Shown: positions 1-8,459, counted from the stretch's first letter. The stretch: 22,439 nt of DNA from Selenomonadales bacterium UBA7018 (GCA_002448305.1 DJWY01000025.1:43365-65803), one strand, 5' to 3'. The notes: generated by a model from the sequence alone, not told the origin. Translations and numbers: made by a program.

Positions 1-1692
1 CATGGGCGCATGTTGGGCATAAAAGACGAATTTTTAGAGGGCGCAATAGAAAAAGTCGGGAAAATTTATTCCGAAATGCCCGATTTCGAGGAAATGAGCA
101 AAAATCTGGGCTACATTAAAAAAGTCGTGCGCCTTGAGGAAGATAGATTCGCTACGACGCTTGCGCAGGGCATGGAAGTTTTGACACGCGAAATTGAATC
201 GGCAAAAGCGGCGAAAAAAGCGGAATTAGGCGGCGAAATTTGCTTTAAACTGTATGATACGTTCGGATTCCCGCTTGAACTGACGGAAGAAATTTTGCAG
301 GAAAATAATTTGGTTGCGGACAAAAAAGGCTTTGAAAAGTCAATGGAGGAGCAAAGAAATCGCGCCAGAGCCGCCCGCGCCGCAAATGAACGTCTTGACG
401 TACCCGACCTTTTGAACGTAGACACAGAACATTTGACCCGCGATGAAAATTGCACGTCGTCGAAAGTTTTTGCCATGTGGAAGGAAGGAAAATTGGTTGA
501 GGAACTTCACGACGGCGAAAATGCAGGAATAATTTTGGATTGCACGCCGTTTTATGCGGAAGGCGGCGGGCAAGTCGGCGATGAGGGCTATTTTATAAGT
601 GAATTGGGCAAAATCCGAGTTTCAAACGCGAAAAAACTTCCCGACGGCACGATTTATCATGAAGCATACGTCGAAGAGGGGCAAATAAAAGTTGGCGACG
701 TTGTAGAAATAAAAATCGACGCGGAAAAGAAACTTTCATCAGCGCGGAATCATACGGCAACGCATTTATTGCAAGCGGCGTTAAAAAAAGTCGTGGGCAG
801 TCAAGTAAATCAAGCGGGGTCGCTGGTTACGCCGGAAAGATTGCGCTTTGACTTCTCAAATTTCGAGCCGGTGACGCCGCAACAGCTCGCCGACGTAGAA
901 GAAATGGTAAATGACGAAATTTTAAAGGCGTTTGATGTAGAAATTCGCGAAATGCCTATAGCAGAGGCAAAAAAATTGGGCGCAATGGCACTTTTCGGGG
1001 AAAAATACGGAGAAATTGTGCGCGTAGTTAGCGTGGAAGATTTTAGTTGCGAACTTTGCGGCGGTTCGCACGTCAAGAACGTTGGACAAATTGGACGGTT
1101 TAAAATCGTCAGCGAAGGCGGAATCGCGGCAGGAATTCGCAGAATTGAAGCGATAACGGGTCGCGCGGCGATTTTGGACGCGAAAAAGCAAAATGAGCTG
1201 ATAAATTCGCTGTCGACGCTGTTAAAAGTGGTTCGGGCGGAAGATTTACCCGCGCAGGTCGAAAAAATGGTTGCGGAAGATAAAAATATGCGCAAAAAGC
1301 TTGAGGAAGTGGAAAAAATCCGCGAACAAGCCGAAGCGCAGAAATTATTAGTCGGCGTGGAGGAAATTGGCGCGTTTAAGTATTTAAAAGGCGTCGTGCA
1401 GGCGAAAAATCCCGACGAACTGCGCAAAATTGCCGATTTCCTTATCGAGCGGCTTGAAAATGGCGTAATTGTACTTGCGGCAATCAATGACGGAAAAGTT
1501 TCGCTAATCGTCAAGGCGGATAAAAAATCTGTGGCGGCGGGCGTTCATGCGGGCAAAATCGTCAAGGAAATTGCAAAATTAGTCGGTGGCGGCGGCGGCG
1601 GGCGTCCAGATATGGCGCAAGCCGGCGGAAAAAATCCCGACGGTATCCCGAAAATGTTCGACGCGGCGAAAAAAATTCTCTCGGAAATTTAA
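1..1692 (+). CDS. alaS: Alanyl-tRNA synthetase, C-terminal 563 residues (5' end outside window)
   Basis: Charges tRNA-Ala with alanine and hydrolyses mischarged Ser/Gly-tRNA-Ala in the cytoplasm. The frame is open to the first base (CAT GGG CGC ATG, giving HGRMLG, the conserved RHGxxLG stretch of AlaRS), so the ATG at 10 is internal. The class II catalytic core, roughly 300 residues, lies outside the window. Visible parts: the end of the tRNA-recognition region with LYDTFGFPLELTEE; the editing domain with the zinc/active-site HTATH motif at 751-765 and the CELCGGSH motif at 1048-1071; and the DHHA1-type C-terminal domain ending in a Gly-rich GGGGGGRPDMAQAGG stretch. All editing residues expected for a working enzyme are present. 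An intrinsic terminator follows 11 bases after the stop codon. Identity is very secure. Confidence 0.97.
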   Translation, partial: HGRMLGIKDEFLEGAIEKVGKIYSEMPDFEEMSKNLGYIKKVVRLEEDRFATTLAQGMEVLTREIESAKAAKKAELGGEICFKLYDTFGFPLELTEEILQENNLVADKKGFEKSMEEQRNRARAARAANERLDVPDLLNVDTEHLTRDENCTSSKVFAMWKEGKLVEELHDGENAGIILDCTPFYAEGGGQVGDEGYFISELGKIRVSNAKKLPDGTIYHEAYVEEGQIKVGDVVEIKIDAEKKLSSARNHTATHLLQAALKKVVGSQVNQAGSLVTPERLRFDFSNFEPVTPQQLADVEEMVNDEILKAFDVEIREMPIAEAKKLGAMALFGEKYGEIVRVVSVEDFSCELCGGSHVKNVGQIGRFKIVSEGGIAAGIRRIEAITGRAAILDAKKQNELINSLSTLLKVVRAEDLPAQVEKMVAEDKNMRKKLEEVEKIREQAEAQKLLVGVEEIGAFKYLKGVVQAKNPDELRKIADFLIERLENGVIVLAAINDGKVSLIVKADKKSVAAGVHAGKIVKEIAKLVGGGGGGRPDMAQAGGKNPDGIPKMFDAAKKILSEI

Positions 1693-1699
1693 TCGCAAA

Positions 1700-1738
1700 A
1701 AAGACCGTTCAGTCAGATTGATTGAGCGGTTTTTTTGT
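1700..1738 (+). terminator. Rho-independent terminator of alaS
   Basis: An 8-bp stem, accgttca (1704-1711) with tgagcggt (1723-1730, one G-U pair), and an 11-base loop are followed by a run of seven T. An A-run on the left side can extend the stem. It lies directly after the alaS stop codon. Confidence 0.85.
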
Positions 1739-1745
1739 GTATAAT
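1718..1745 (+). promoter_or_regulatory. Candidate sigma-70 promoter for the cobD-gt8-CDF operon
   Basis: A perfect TATAAT lies at 1740-1745, with TTGATT at 1718-1723 and a 16-base spacer. The predicted start is near 1752, leaving a leader of about 20 bases before the TTG start codon. The -35 box lies inside the alaS terminator hairpin, so the operon would be transcribed separately from alaS. This is pattern-based; the -10 box is the strong part. Confidence 0.45.
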
Positions 1746-1759
1746 AAAGAAAAATCGTC

Positions 1760-1765
1760 GGAGGT
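1760..1765 (+). promoter_or_regulatory. Ribosome binding site that fixes the TTG start of cobD
   Basis: GGAGGT lies 9 bases before TTG at 1775. No ATG or GTG near it would keep the conserved HGG N-terminal motif, so this site decides the non-ATG start. Confidence 0.75.
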
Positions 1766-1774
1766 AGAAATTTT

Positions 1775-2815
1775 TTGGAAAGGTACGAACACGGCGGGCA
1801 AATTTACGATTCGGACGGGAAAACAGGAGATTGGTTTGACTTCAGCGCGAATATAAATCCTTTGGGCTTATCGGAAAGAATTTTGCAAGCTTTGGCGGAA
1901 AATCTGCGCGGCGTGATAAATTATCCCGATTCGCGAGCGTCTGAACTCAAAAAAGCAATTTCTAAGCGATATAACGTGCCGGAAAAAAATTTAGTCGTAT
2001 TAAACGGCGCGGCGGAATTTTTTTACTTATATTTGAACGTGACGCGCCCAAAACGGGTAATAATTCCGGTTCCGAGCTTTTCGGAGTACGAACGGGCAGC
2101 GCGGGCGACTTTTTGCGACATAAAATTATTTTTCACGAGCGCGGAAGAAAATTTCGCTATAAACGTCGAAAAACTCATTGCGGAAGTAAAATCGCCCGAC
2201 GATTGCATAATAATTGGACGTCCGAACAATCCAACGGGTAATTTAATCGCGATAGAAGAAATTTTACGGCTCGCGGAGTTCGCAAACGTAATTATCGACG
2301 AATCATTTATAGATTTCCTAGAAATTGAATCTGCGCGGCAATTTATATCGAAAAAAATAGCTGTCGTGCAGTCGCTGACGAAAATTTTCGCGATACCCGG
2401 CTTGAGATTAGGTTTTGCAGTCGTAGAAGAAAATTTAGCCGAGCGATTAAATTTATCAAAGGACGTTTGGAACGTAAACTTTCTAGCGCAAAAAGCAGGC
2501 GTCGCGGCACTATACGACGAAGATTTTTTAATAAAAACTCGCGCTTGGCTTGCTAATGAACGAAAATTTTTTATCAAATGGCTAAAAAATCTGCGCGGCG
2601 TCGAAATTTATCCGTCGCCAGTGAATTTTGTACTGTTTAGACACGAAAAAGCCCCAAAAATCCTTTCAGAACTGCGCAAGCGAAAAATTTTGCTAAGAAA
2701 TTGCGCGAACTTCGCCGGATTGGACGAATTTTATTTGCGGACGGCAATTCGCTCGCACAACGAAAATATTTTATTGCTAAATGCACTTGAAAACATATTG
2801 GAGGTTGAAAAATGA
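1775..2815 (+). CDS. cobD: Threonine-phosphate decarboxylase-like PLP enzyme (CobD), or HisC-like aminotransferase
   Basis: Fold-type I PLP enzyme of the HisC/CobD family, 346 residues, close to the usual CobD length. CobD decarboxylates L-threonine O-3-phosphate to (R)-1-amino-2-propanol O-2-phosphate, the linker of the cobalamin nucleotide loop. Seen in order: EHGG near the N-terminus; DFSANINPLG, a phrase typical of CobD; YPD; NGAAEFF; the cofactor motif RPNNPTG; DESFIDF; SLTKIFAIPGLRLGF, whose Lys (K203) should bind PLP; and a C-terminal LRTAIRS. The HGG and SANINPLG features favour CobD over histidinol-phosphate aminotransferase, but the two are hard to separate by eye and no other cobalamin gene is in the window. 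The start is TTG, set by a GGAGGT. It is the first gene of a tight operon; its stop overlaps the next start (ATGA). Confidence 0.8.
   Translation: MERYEHGGQIYDSDGKTGDWFDFSANINPLGLSERILQALAENLRGVINYPDSRASELKKAISKRYNVPEKNLVVLNGAAEFFYLYLNVTRPKRVIIPVPSFSEYERAARATFCDIKLFFTSAEENFAINVEKLIAEVKSPDDCIIIGRPNNPTGNLIAIEEILRLAEFANVIIDESFIDFLEIESARQFISKKIAVVQSLTKIFAIPGLRLGFAVVEENLAERLNLSKDVWNVNFLAQKAGVAALYDEDFLIKTRAWLANERKFFIKWLKNLRGVEIYPSPVNFVLFRHEKAPKILSELRKRKILLRNCANFAGLDEFYLRTAIRSHNENILLLNALENILEVEK
2800..2805 (+). promoter_or_regulatory. Ribosome binding site of the GT8 gene
   Basis: GGAGGT inside the end of cobD lies 6 bases before the ATG at 2812. It supports this start and the ATGA overlap. Confidence 0.7.
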
Positions 2816-4026
2816 TTAATATTTGCTTCGGTTTGCACGACGGTAGTGGAAAATATTCCAAATTCGTCGGCACGTCTATGGCTTCCATTTTTGAGACTAC
2901 TAACTTAGCCGTAACAATTCATATTCTTCACGACGCAACTTTAACTGATGATAACCGCGAAAATTTTACCAAACTCGCCGAAAAATACAATCAAAGCGTC
3001 GAATTTTATGACGTAGAAAAGCTTTGCCCCGAAGAAATAGCTTTTCTTCGCGAAAAACTCCCTGATAGAATCCATTCGCGGTTCAGTATCGGCGCATTTT
3101 ATCGCTTACTCATTAAAAAAATCCTCAAAACCGGCAAAATTATCTATCTCGACGCTGATATTATCGTTAATCTCGATATTTCCGAGCTTTGGCAACAAGA
3201 TTTAGGAAATTTCCCCGTCGCCGCCGTCCCGGAAATGGTTGCAACGCAAAAATTTCTTATCACTGATAAATTCCTGCTGAATAAAGGTATCGTCGAAGTG
3301 AATGATTATTTTTGCTCCGGCGTCATAGTTTTTAATCTCGATAAGCTCGACGAAAAATTTTTCTATGTCGGTACGCAATTTTTAATTGATAATCCCGCTT
3401 GCGAATCCCCAGACCAGGATATTTTGAACGCTTTTTTCTCCAAAAATTACCTTAAGCTCGCGCAAAAATTCGATTCGTTCGTAATTATCGACCGCCGCTT
3501 AAAATTGCCCGTCACAGAAAAGATTTATCATTATGCCGGACAAACTTTCGGGCTTGACCGCGATAACCCTTACGATAAACTTTTTCTGGAGAATTTCGCG
3601 CGAACGTCTTGGCTTAACGTCGAAACGCTTTTCAATCTCGGCGAAGAAATTCGCAACGCAAATGATGATAATTCAATTCGGGCGCAATGGCTCATGAAAG
3701 TTTGCAGGGAACATCGTCGCGCCTTTTTCGTTGAGCCAAAAAATATCAAGGTCATAAAAAGTCTTTTCCAAATTCATGACGACGAGCCGATTGTCGAAAT
3801 TAGCGACCAAAATTCATTCAAAGAACTTATCGCTAAAATGCAGGAATGGCGCGGAAAAAGAATGGTTTTCATTTTATTTGATAAATATGATGCCGTAATG
3901 GAAATATTAATGCGTCACGGCTTCAGAGAAAATCACCATTTCTTGAATGGCTTAATGTTTATGACTCGCGCACAAAACGGTTATACCTACACCGCGCCCG
4001 AAAGAAATTTCGTCAGAGCACTATGA
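2812..4026 (+). CDS. Family 8 glycosyltransferase with a C-terminal extension
   Basis: Retaining, metal-dependent glycosyltransferase of the GT8 (RfaJ/glycogenin-like) family. Members use UDP-sugars, usually in lipopolysaccharide core or other surface-glycan assembly at the cytoplasmic side. Seen: an N-terminal strand INICFGLHDG for the nucleotide; YLDADIIVNLD with the metal-binding DxD (D114-A-D116); a CSGVIVFNLDKL strand resembling the family's NSGVxxxNL; SPDQDILN; and IYHYAGQ (H240), matching the second metal ligand motif. The catalytic domain ends near residue 270. The last 130 or so residues, including a FILFDKYDAVMEILMRHGF stretch, are not part of the usual domain and I do not recognise them. 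No signal peptide or membrane segment is seen. The acceptor sugar cannot be told. It overlaps both neighbours by ATGA junctions, so it is probably translationally coupled. Confidence 0.88.
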   Translation: MINICFGLHDGSGKYSKFVGTSMASIFETTNLAVTIHILHDATLTDDNRENFTKLAEKYNQSVEFYDVEKLCPEEIAFLREKLPDRIHSRFSIGAFYRLLIKKILKTGKIIYLDADIIVNLDISELWQQDLGNFPVAAVPEMVATQKFLITDKFLLNKGIVEVNDYFCSGVIVFNLDKLDEKFFYVGTQFLIDNPACESPDQDILNAFFSKNYLKLAQKFDSFVIIDRRLKLPVTEKIYHYAGQTFGLDRDNPYDKLFLENFARTSWLNVETLFNLGEEIRNANDDNSIRAQWLMKVCREHRRAFFVEPKNIKVIKSLFQIHDDEPIVEISDQNSFKELIAKMQEWRGKRMVFILFDKYDAVMEILMRHGFRENHHFLNGLMFMTRAQNGYTYTAPERNFVRAL

Positions 4027-5153
4027 AAAAGTTTTTCAACCTTTCGACTCGCGAAGGCTTTGGGCAATTCGTCAGCGTCGCGGGTATTTTTGTTAATCTT
4101 TTGCTAAGCCTAGTCAAGCTCGCAATAGGATTTTTCAGCGGCGCAATTTCGATTATCGCGGACGGCTTCAATAATCTTTCCGATATGGGAACTTCGGTTG
4201 TTATGCTCGCCGGTTTTAAAATCGCCGCAATGCCCGCCGACGAAGAACACCCTTTCGGGCACGGCCGCGCAGAATATCTCGCAGGGCTTTTCATAGCGGC
4301 GGCAATGCTCCTAGTTGGCGCGAATCTCCTCTACTCCTCCGCCGAAAAAATTATCAACCCGCAAGCTTTGAACATCGACGCGATTACTTTACTCGTGCTG
4401 GTTATATCCGTCGCCGTGAAATTTTTCTTGGGCATGTTCTATCGTCACGCGGCGCGCAAAATAAATTCGGAGGCGATTGGCGCGGCGGCTCTCGATAGCT
4501 TCACTGATTGCCTTGCTACGGGCGTCGTGATTCTTTCGCTCGGCATTTATCTTGAATTCGGCATAAGCATTGACGGCTATGCGGGCGTTTTCATTTCGAT
4601 ATTTATTCTGCGCGGCGGATTCACTTCCCTGAAGGAAATTTTAAATCCTCTGCTCGGCGATAAACCTAATCAAGAACTTCTCGACGGCATAAAAAAAACG
4701 GTCATGGACGCGCCCGAAGTTTTAGGCGTCCACGACCTTATTGTTCATAGTTATGGTGCACACAGAATTTTCGTTACAATGCATGTTGAAATGCCCGCGA
4801 CTTTAGAACTTCTTGAGGCGCACGAGATTATTGACCGCTTGGAACGAAAGCTTCAATCGCAGTTTCAAATTTCAATAACGTTGCATATTGACCCCGTTAT
4901 TATCGGCGATAAAAGCTTTGATGAGCACCGCGAACTTGCCGAACAAATTTTGCACGATATTGATTCGCGGCTATCGCTTCATGATTTTAGAATCGTTCCG
5001 TATAAGTCGGGCAAGAAATTAATTTTCGACGTTGCAGTTCCCTGGAATTTCTTAATGACTGACCGCGAACTTAGACGGGAATTTCAGCGGCGATTGATTA
5101 AACTGCATTCCGACGACCGCGCCATTATTCACCTAGACCATCAATATTGCTGA
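4023..5153 (+). CDS. Cation diffusion facilitator transporter, probably manganese exporting
   Basis: Proton-coupled divalent metal exporter of the CDF family, 376 residues, inner membrane. Hydrophobic segments lie roughly at residues 17-40, 42-66, 84-106, 119-140, 155-175 and 180-197, followed by a cytoplasmic dimerisation domain (ZT-dimer type) from about 210 to 290 and a further tail of about 90 residues. Family motifs: ADGFNNLSDMG in TM2, HPFGHGRAEYLA after it, and ALDSFTD in TM5. Aligned with the E. coli YiiP site, the transport ligands are N50, D54, D158 and D162. This NDDD set is reported for manganese CDF proteins such as pneumococcal MntE, whereas zinc types have His in TM5. Manganese is therefore an inference. 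There is no clear Shine-Dalgarno; the ATGA overlap with the GT8 gene suggests coupled translation. The 3' end overlaps the convergent gene by 29 bases. Confidence 0.9.
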   Translation: MKKFFNLSTREGFGQFVSVAGIFVNLLLSLVKLAIGFFSGAISIIADGFNNLSDMGTSVVMLAGFKIAAMPADEEHPFGHGRAEYLAGLFIAAAMLLVGANLLYSSAEKIINPQALNIDAITLLVLVISVAVKFFLGMFYRHAARKINSEAIGAAALDSFTDCLATGVVILSLGIYLEFGISIDGYAGVFISIFILRGGFTSLKEILNPLLGDKPNQELLDGIKKTVMDAPEVLGVHDLIVHSYGAHRIFVTMHVEMPATLELLEAHEIIDRLERKLQSQFQISITLHIDPVIIGDKSFDEHRELAEQILHDIDSRLSLHDFRIVPYKSGKKLIFDVAVPWNFLMTDRELRREFQRRLIKLHSDDRAIIHLDHQYC

Positions 5154-8100
5154 ACAGCGCGGAAAGTTTTTCAATCGTCTCTTTAGGGTTAGAAGTCACA
5201 AGCAACGGACGATTAAACTGCAGAAGCGGTGCGGGATTTGTGCAGATAAAGCCCGTCACTTGCTGGGAAATTTCTCCTGCTAATTCTTCGCTTATCCCCA
5301 CGCCGTCACCTTGATTAATCACCGCAAGACAATCTACTTTAATTGGTTGCGCAGAAAACATTCCTTTGCAAGTCCAACCTTCAGGCGGCGGTGTCAACCA
5401 TTTGCAACCGCTCGCCTTTTCTATCAGCTCAGCAGAATAAGTTTGTTCGGGCAGCATTACAGGAACGGGCGAAGCTGTGCTTTTACTCAATAAGCTAACG
5501 ACCTTATTTAAGCCGGTATCGTGCGACGACTTAATCAAAACCGTGTCGCCGTCTTGCAAATGCGTATCAACATTTTTAAGCAATTCATCAAGCGTCGCAA
5601 ACCAAGTTACGTTGACTTTATCCTTAATCAGCTCGTAGGGGTGGCGCATGAGCTTGCCTAAAAGTAAAACGCGGTCAACTTCATTTTCAATAATAGGCTC
5701 GGCAATGCTCTTGTGAAGTTCAACGCTTTGTTTGCCAAGTTGCAATACATCACCCAAAATCGCCACGCGGGCTTTTTTATTTGGCTCAATGGATTTCAGA
5801 TACTCTAGGGCGTATTTAATCGAAACGGGATTGGCGTTAAAGGTACTATCAATAACCGTTAAATTTTTCCCGCCGTGATTTACTTTTACGGAATTACCGC
5901 GCCCTCTGACGACGGCAAAATCTTGCAGATATTCAAGCGTCTTTTCGATAGAGAAACCGACGGCAAGCGAAACGCCCACAGCCGCCAATGCGTCATAAAG
6001 TTGTTCGACGGGCACAGGACAAGAAAGAGTATAAATCTTATCGCCGATAAAAAATTTCCGGTTGTTTTCAAGAATAGGCATTCTGATAGTCGCGTCGGGG
6101 TGCGTGCCAAAAGTGATTATGTTTAGCTTAAATGATTTAGCTTTCTTCTCGAAAATTTCATAACTGGGCATGTCGCGATTTAAGACGGCGTAACCGCCCT
6201 GCTTCATTCCACAGAAAATCTTGCATTTTAACTTTGCTACATCTGCTAACGAACGCGACCCTACAACATGAACTGGCGCAATCGAAGTTACAACCGCGAC
6301 GTGTGGCGTAATTTCGTAGGAGATAGAGCCGGGAAGTCTTTCAAAAGCATCTATTGACAATTCAATTATCGCGTAAGCATCGTCCTGCTTGACGTGAGCA
6401 AAAATTCGCGGAACAACGCCATACATATTTGAACTTCCCCAAGATGCCGTAATGTTATGGTCTTTGCCCAAAACGTGACTCAACATATTGCAAGTCGTAG
6501 TTTTGCCTGCCGAGCCCGTCACGGAAATAACTTTGCCTTGAAAACGTTGCCTCGCCGCAAAGCCGAGTTCGCGAGCCGCATTACTTATGCTACGAACTTT
6601 GAGCTGTGGAAAATCAGGTGGCAAGCCCGGCACGGCTTGAGTTACCATAGCACCGGCAAATTTTTCTATGTTTTTGAGAAGGTAAGCGCGTGATTGAGAG
6701 CCGGAACACAAGAATAAACGCGGAGCACTCAACGTAGGGGAACCGAGTATGGGTAAAGATTGAACGTAAAAATTTTTAGGCGGGGGAACAATCCATTCGC
6801 CGCGCGTAGCTTTTTCGAGCTGTTCAGCCGTCCAACATTTGCCCGGCTCCGAGTGATGAATTATTTCATCAAATTCGGTGTTCCAATAAGGATAGGGAAG
6901 ACCGGGAAGTTTCAGCTTGATTAAATCCGGAGCCTTGAAAAGTCCAATAACTTCTTCGCCGTCGAGAACTTTTACTTCAACGCGAATAGGCAAATTGGCA
7001 ATCCTAACATTTTCCGGCGGAATAAGCCCGAATTTTTCGCGGTAGATAACGCCCGCTTTCCAACGATTAGTCGGACACATGTAATCGCAAAATTCATGCT
7101 CCTGCCCTTGCCCGTAAGGAGAGGCTTTGCATTCCCTTTCAGGCTTAGCGGTTATCGACAGCAAATAATTTTTATCGGTCGGTTCGTCAATCGTCCAGTA
7201 AGTTTCGACGCGGAGCAACTTTCTTTGCGTCAATGTTCGGCAATCTGGCGGAACGTAGTAGCCGACTAATTTTAAGTTGCCTAAATGTTGCGGCGGGATA
7301 ATCGCTTCGTCAGGAACTTTATCAACAATCCAATCAGCTTTCGATTCGTCTGCGGGCGTGATTGACTTTTTCTCTTGTGCAACGTCCGCAATGTCGCTAA
7401 TAATTTTAGATTGACGCAGCGGCGGATTCAAAGTTATTTCGATGATATTTCCTTTGGAAGGCTTGAGCGGCGTTTTGAAGGAAGCACAAGCGGCGGTAAA
7501 TTCTTTGTTGATTGCCTTAGCGGAGTTTATAGCGCGCAAAGTTTGTCCAGGTCTCACGACAAGCGGGACGAAATTAACTTTCTCAACTCCGTCAGTAGAA
7601 ATTTCCAAGACGAAACAGCCACTGTTGCGCCTGCCCGCGTCGACAAGGAGTGTGCCTGCGTCATAAATTATCGGACGTTCTTTATAAATTTCCACGCCGT
7701 GCACTAAATACGAGTGGCAACCTAAAACGGCGTCGGCTCCCAAATCAATCAGTAAGTGCCCAATTTTTTGGGATTCTTCTATAGCTTTTTTGGCAAGGTG
7801 CCTGCCCCAATGCGGCGCAATGATTACGACGTTGGCTTTTTCGTGCGCGGCATTGATTCTTTCGGCAAAAGTTTTCTTCCACAGCTCCAGCTTGTCGGCG
7901 GGAAGATAAGCCGTGCCGGAACGTTCAGCAGTTGCGGCAGATTTTTCTACTCGCGTATCAACGGAGAAAATCGCTAAGACAACATTGCCGACTTTTTTAT
8001 AAACGGGCGCGAAAGCCTCTTCAAAATTTTTGCCCGAACCCGCATGCAAAATCCCTGCCGCGTCAAGATATTTTCCCTGCTCAAGTAAAGCCTCTGCGCC

Positions 8101-8385
8101 GTAGTCGCTTGAGTGGTCGTTCGCCGTCACGACTATATTAATTTTGTTATTCACAAGGATGTTCGTTTGTTCAGGGCGGGCGCGAAAGTAATTGTGCCCG
8201 TCCAAAAAGTTTTGTTCGCCCTTAGTGGCAATTACGCATTCCAAATCCACGAGCCGAACATCAGCCGACGCCATTTCCTTAATGTTGACGAACGGCTTTA
8301 TTTTTTGCGAAAAAATATTCATGTTCCTACCGATATTGACGACGCCGCCATAAAAAAGCTTAATCGTCTTTTTTTGCTCTAGCAA
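5125..8385 (-). CDS. CapA-like / MurF-like Mur ligase fusion protein
   Basis: A 1086-residue fusion. Residues 1-300 resemble the CapA/PgsA metallophosphatase-like domain of poly-gamma-glutamate systems (YGGVVNIGRN, VDLECV, TANDHSSDYG, APHWGRH, GCHSYLVHGVE), with several metal motifs altered. Residues 340-515 form an unrecognised linker with several Cys and Pro. Residues 517-615 look like a MurF N-terminal domain (TAEQLEKATRGEW). Next is a Mur ATPase core with P-loop TGSAGKTTT (K628), IELSIDAF, VAKLKCKIF (carbamylated-Lys region), STFNANPVS and LGDVLQLGKQS, all typical of MurF. Residues 983-1086 repeat the N-domain pattern (SAELIEKASGCKW, then TPPPEGW). Mur ligases join an amino acid or peptide to a carboxylate using ATP. 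The partner here is unknown; an envelope peptide or poly-amino-acid is likely. No signal peptide is seen. The start is TTG behind GGAGGT; starting at the next Met (residue 22) would lose the first CapA strand. It is unlikely to be the housekeeping MurF. Confidence 0.85.
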   Translation of the reverse strand: MLEQKKTIKLFYGGVVNIGRNMNIFSQKIKPFVNIKEMASADVRLVDLECVIATKGEQNFLDGHNYFRARPEQTNILVNNKINIVVTANDHSSDYGAEALLEQGKYLDAAGILHAGSGKNFEEAFAPVYKKVGNVVLAIFSVDTRVEKSAATAERSGTAYLPADKLELWKKTFAERINAAHEKANVVIIAPHWGRHLAKKAIEESQKIGHLLIDLGADAVLGCHSYLVHGVEIYKERPIIYDAGTLLVDAGRRNSGCFVLEISTDGVEKVNFVPLVVRPGQTLRAINSAKAINKEFTAACASFKTPLKPSKGNIIEITLNPPLRQSKIISDIADVAQEKKSITPADESKADWIVDKVPDEAIIPPQHLGNLKLVGYYVPPDCRTLTQRKLLRVETYWTIDEPTDKNYLLSITAKPERECKASPYGQGQEHEFCDYMCPTNRWKAGVIYREKFGLIPPENVRIANLPIRVEVKVLDGEEVIGLFKAPDLIKLKLPGLPYPYWNTEFDEIIHHSEPGKCWTAEQLEKATRGEWIVPPPKNFYVQSLPILGSPTLSAPRLFLCSGSQSRAYLLKNIEKFAGAMVTQAVPGLPPDFPQLKVRSISNAARELGFAARQRFQGKVISVTGSAGKTTTCNMLSHVLGKDHNITASWGSSNMYGVVPRIFAHVKQDDAYAIIELSIDAFERLPGSISYEITPHVAVVTSIAPVHVVGSRSLADVAKLKCKIFCGMKQGGYAVLNRDMPSYEIFEKKAKSFKLNIITFGTHPDATIRMPILENNRKFFIGDKIYTLSCPVPVEQLYDALAAVGVSLAVGFSIEKTLEYLQDFAVVRGRGNSVKVNHGGKNLTVIDSTFNANPVSIKYALEYLKSIEPNKKARVAILGDVLQLGKQSVELHKSIAEPIIENEVDRVLLLGKLMRHPYELIKDKVNVTWFATLDELLKNVDTHLQDGDTVLIKSSHDTGLNKVVSLLSKSTASPVPVMLPEQTYSAELIEKASGCKWLTPPPEGWTCKGMFSAQPIKVDCLAVINQGDGVGISEELAGEISQQVTGFICTNPAPLLQFNRPLLVTSNPKETIEKLSALFSNIDGLGE

Positions 8386-8392
8386 TTCAGAT

Positions 8393-8398
8393 ACCTCC
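8393..8398 (-). promoter_or_regulatory. Ribosome binding site deciding the TTG start of the CapA-Mur gene
   Basis: Read on the minus strand, GGAGGT sits 7 bases before TTG (8385-8383). It supports the upstream non-ATG start over the internal Met 22. Confidence 0.7.
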
Positions 8399-8459
8399 CG
8401 TTATAGTTTTAATTTTGGCTATTCGCCGCGTCGTTTCTTTGAATTTTTATGCCACAGAA

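Noticed and set aside
10..12. ATG at 10 as the true start of the first gene
   Set aside because: It is the Met in the conserved HGRMLG stretch in the middle of AlaRS; the frame is open upstream.
810..1514. 234-codon open frame on the minus strand opposite alaS
   Set aside because: It is antisense to strongly conserved alaS editing-domain codons, has a low-complexity Ser/Ala-rich product and no ribosome site. It is a shadow of codon bias.
2023..2577. 184-codon minus-strand frame inside cobD
   Set aside because: The product is Ser/Lys/Phe-rich with no family resemblance, and it lies fully antisense to conserved PLP-enzyme motifs.
5125..8385. Housekeeping MurF of peptidoglycan synthesis
   Set aside because: The ligase core fits MurF, but the fused CapA-like part, linker and repeated N-type domain make it far longer than the roughly 450-residue enzyme, and no division/cell-wall cluster surrounds it.
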